Shown one piece after another: positions 4,574 through 6,117 of a stretch of DNA of 6,117 nucleotides (the first letter of the stretch is position 1; each line of letters starts with the position of its first letter). Source of the DNA: Candidatus Kappaea frigidicola (GTDB lineage: Bacteria; Omnitrophota; Gorgyraeia; JAGLLT01). The stretch spans positions 1 through 6,117 of the forward strand of contig JAVCCI010000006.1 in the NCBI GenBank assembly GCA_030765555.1, in the 5' to 3' direction. The notes under the pieces are model-generated. The model was not told the DNA's origin. It ran no database searches and saw nothing but the letters and a program-made list of their open reading frames with translations. The position numbers and the translations under genes are program-made.

Positions 4574-6117
4574 TGAGATTAGTAGTAAGAGTATTTTATT
4601 TATTTTTAGTTGTCATCTTATTATTTCAGACTGTATGTTTTTCTGATAAGTTAATCTTGAAGGACAATACAAACTTGAATGTTATTATTATCAATGAAAA
4701 TGAATCTGAAATAGAGGTTTTGCTAAGCTCCGGACCTCTAGTTTATAAAAAAAATGAAATAGCGAAAATAATTAGAGAAAGCAAAGAGGTAAATAAAGAA
4801 TTAAGAAGTAAATTTGAGTCTGCCGAAAAAAAATATTCTGATCTGTTTCGTGACCGCTGTGGACCTAAAATAGACGTAAATAATCAAACCAAAAAAACAA
4901 TAAAAACAGTTCTAATAGAAGGTTATAGCTATCTTTTGTATTTGCCCAAAACCTTTAATGATAATAATCCTCTTGCGATAGTATATGTTTTTGCCGATGA
5001 TGAAAACCAACTAAAAGATTATATTAAGCTTTCAGAAAAGCTCCAGTTAATTATCGTCTATGTGACTACTAATAATAAATCTAACTTAGTAAAATTAACT
5101 GGAGAAGTATATGCTGTTATTTTAGATGTTTTCTCGAGGTTGTCTTTTGATCCCTCGGCTCAGTATGTCGCTGGTGCTTGCAATAATTCAAAAATTGCCT
5201 TTATGGCAGAGCGTTTCTTAAAAGAACAGATTGCCGGAGTTTATACTTGTAGCGGGGACTTAGGCATAAGTTATAATGACTGGTATCAGTTTAAAAGGAA
5301 TGTGATGATTGCTAGAGTTTATGATTCGCGTAATAAGGCTTTAAAAAAACAACTTGTTGACGATAAAAAGTTTCTTAGTAATTATGATGTTATAATAAAA
5401 GATTGGATCTATAAAGGAAATCGTACTCAGCCACCAGCTACAATAATAGAGGAAGCTTTTTTGTGGCTTATTGATAATAGAAAAGCAGCTCTGCAGATTG
5501 ATATGCGTTTAGCACAACAATTATCACTTAGGTGGCGCAATGATTATGTTTTAGGCAAGGGATCGTTGGTTTTTGAAGAGTGTCTTTTGACGGAACTTAA
5601 TAGTCCCTGCACGTGGCAGGCGTATCAAGCGCGAAAAATGATAAATGAAATTCTCTCCGATTACAAAAAGTTTTCTAAATATAGATTAAAAAATTTAAAA
5701 TATACTAAAAGCCTTGAAAATTATTTTTGTCAAATAGCTTATGCTTCAATTTTAGCAGGAGATGTAAACCGGTTAAAATCTTCTCTAATAGTCCTAGATA
5801 AAATAGGCTTAAGAGACCCTATTTGGGCAGCCAATTTAACGATGGCCTTTATGATTAGTCCACATAAAAAGACGCAGAGCATTAAGACTGCATGCAGTTT
5901 ATTGGAAAAGGCCATGTTTTATAATAAGAAAAACTCATCTTTAAAATTAATTGGTGCGGCTATTTGTATAAAAAATGGTGATTATCAAGGAGCAGGTCAT
6001 ATGCGCCAGGTTATAAATAATAATGATTTAAATGCCAGAGAAAAAACAATCTTATGTGAAATAGCAGCTTCAATAGCTGAGAGAAAAGATAAGCTTAATA
6101 TGTATAATTGGTACAAA
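4573..6117 (+). CDS. Secreted protein with degenerate alpha/beta-hydrolase domain and helical repeats, 3' end outside window
   Basis: An open frame of 515 codons that runs past the window edge. Residues 1-24 are a Sec signal peptide (MRLVVR, then a hydrophobic core ending TVCFS). Residues 26-68 fit a small beta domain of the 'LKDG..i.G.I...G...i...eI..I' kind seen in secreted proteins. Residues 119-303 resemble an esterase/depolymerase-type alpha/beta hydrolase: SYLLYLPK (119-126), LAIVYVF strand, FDPSAQYVAGACNN (192-205) at the nucleophile elbow, AGVYTCSGD (221-229), and PPATIIEEAFLWL (287-299) near the end. The usual G-x-S-x-G serine is Cys203 with Asn204-Asn205 after it, the HGGG oxyanion motif is absent, and Arg284 stands where GGH supplies the catalytic His. 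Activity is therefore doubtful. Residues 305-515 are helical, and from about 377 TPR-like (for example CIKNGDYQGAGHMRQ). ATG overlaps the previous stop by one base and lacks its own ribosome site. Confidence 0.85.
   Translation, partial: MRLVVRVFYLFLVVILLFQTVCFSDKLILKDNTNLNVIIINENESEIEVLLSSGPLVYKKNEIAKIIRESKEVNKELRSKFESAEKKYSDLFRDRCGPKIDVNNQTKKTIKTVLIEGYSYLLYLPKTFNDNNPLAIVYVFADDENQLKDYIKLSEKLQLIIVYVTTNNKSNLVKLTGEVYAVILDVFSRLSFDPSAQYVAGACNNSKIAFMAERFLKEQIAGVYTCSGDLGISYNDWYQFKRNVMIARVYDSRNKALKKQLVDDKKFLSNYDVIIKDWIYKGNRTQPPATIIEEAFLWLIDNRKAALQIDMRLAQQLSLRWRNDYVLGKGSLVFEECLLTELNSPCTWQAYQARKMINEILSDYKKFSKYRLKNLKYTKSLENYFCQIAYASILAGDVNRLKSSLIVLDKIGLRDPIWAANLTMAFMISPHKKTQSIKTACSLLEKAMFYNKKNSSLKLIGAAICIKNGDYQGAGHMRQVINNNDLNAREKTILCEIAASIAERKDKLNMYNWYK

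Noticed and set aside
1..6117. CRISPR arrays, tRNA/rRNA genes, insertion sequences or attachment sites
   Set aside because: No regularly spaced repeats, cloverleaf-like sequence, transposase motifs or terminal inverted repeats were seen.

Overview
This window comes from an AT-rich bacterial genome, and every supported gene lies on the + strand. Ribosomal protein bS21, a lipobox lipoprotein and a Sec-type secreted protein indicate a bacterium, probably with a Gram-negative type envelope. The secreted proteins (an anchored beta-sandwich, and an 'LKDG'-type N-terminal domain fused to a hydrolase fold and helical repeats) recall Omnitrophota or other uncultured PVC-like lineages. That placement is an impression only; no rRNA or other marker here settles it.

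Region 1 (1-3281) is a tight co-directional cluster. It holds ilvD (5' end cut by the window edge), a small membrane-anchored beta-sandwich protein, the fluoride channel gene crcB/fluC, its usual DUF190 partner 4 bp downstream, and an AhpD/carboxymuconolactone-decarboxylase-like CxxC protein. ilvD makes branched-chain amino-acid precursors, crcB with DUF190 is a fluoride-resistance pair, and the CxxC protein may be a thiol redox enzyme. No internal terminator or strong promoter was seen, so co-transcription is likely.

Region 2 (3282-4120) is a regulatory block around two small RNA/translation genes. A good sigma-70 promoter with a perfect 15-bp palindrome in its spacer fires into a short leader. 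That leader contains a terminator-like hairpin before a TTG-started cold-shock-domain gene, which ends in a strong terminator. A second promoter (TTGACA, 17 bp, extended -10) then drives rpsU (bS21, 52 codons) through a leader that opens with a long A/T hairpin. rpsU ends in its own strong terminator.

Region 3 (4121-6117) holds two translationally coupled envelope genes. The first encodes a lipoprotein with the N-terminus and the extreme C-terminus of an M48 metalloprotease, but the whole catalytic core is missing, in frame. The second starts on the last base of the first one's stop codon and runs out of the window. It is a secreted protein with a degenerate alpha/beta-hydrolase domain (nucleophile Ser replaced by Cys, His position occupied by Arg) followed by helical, TPR-like sequence. 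The most unusual material in the window is this pair of apparently dead enzymes and the switch-like leader of the cold-shock gene.
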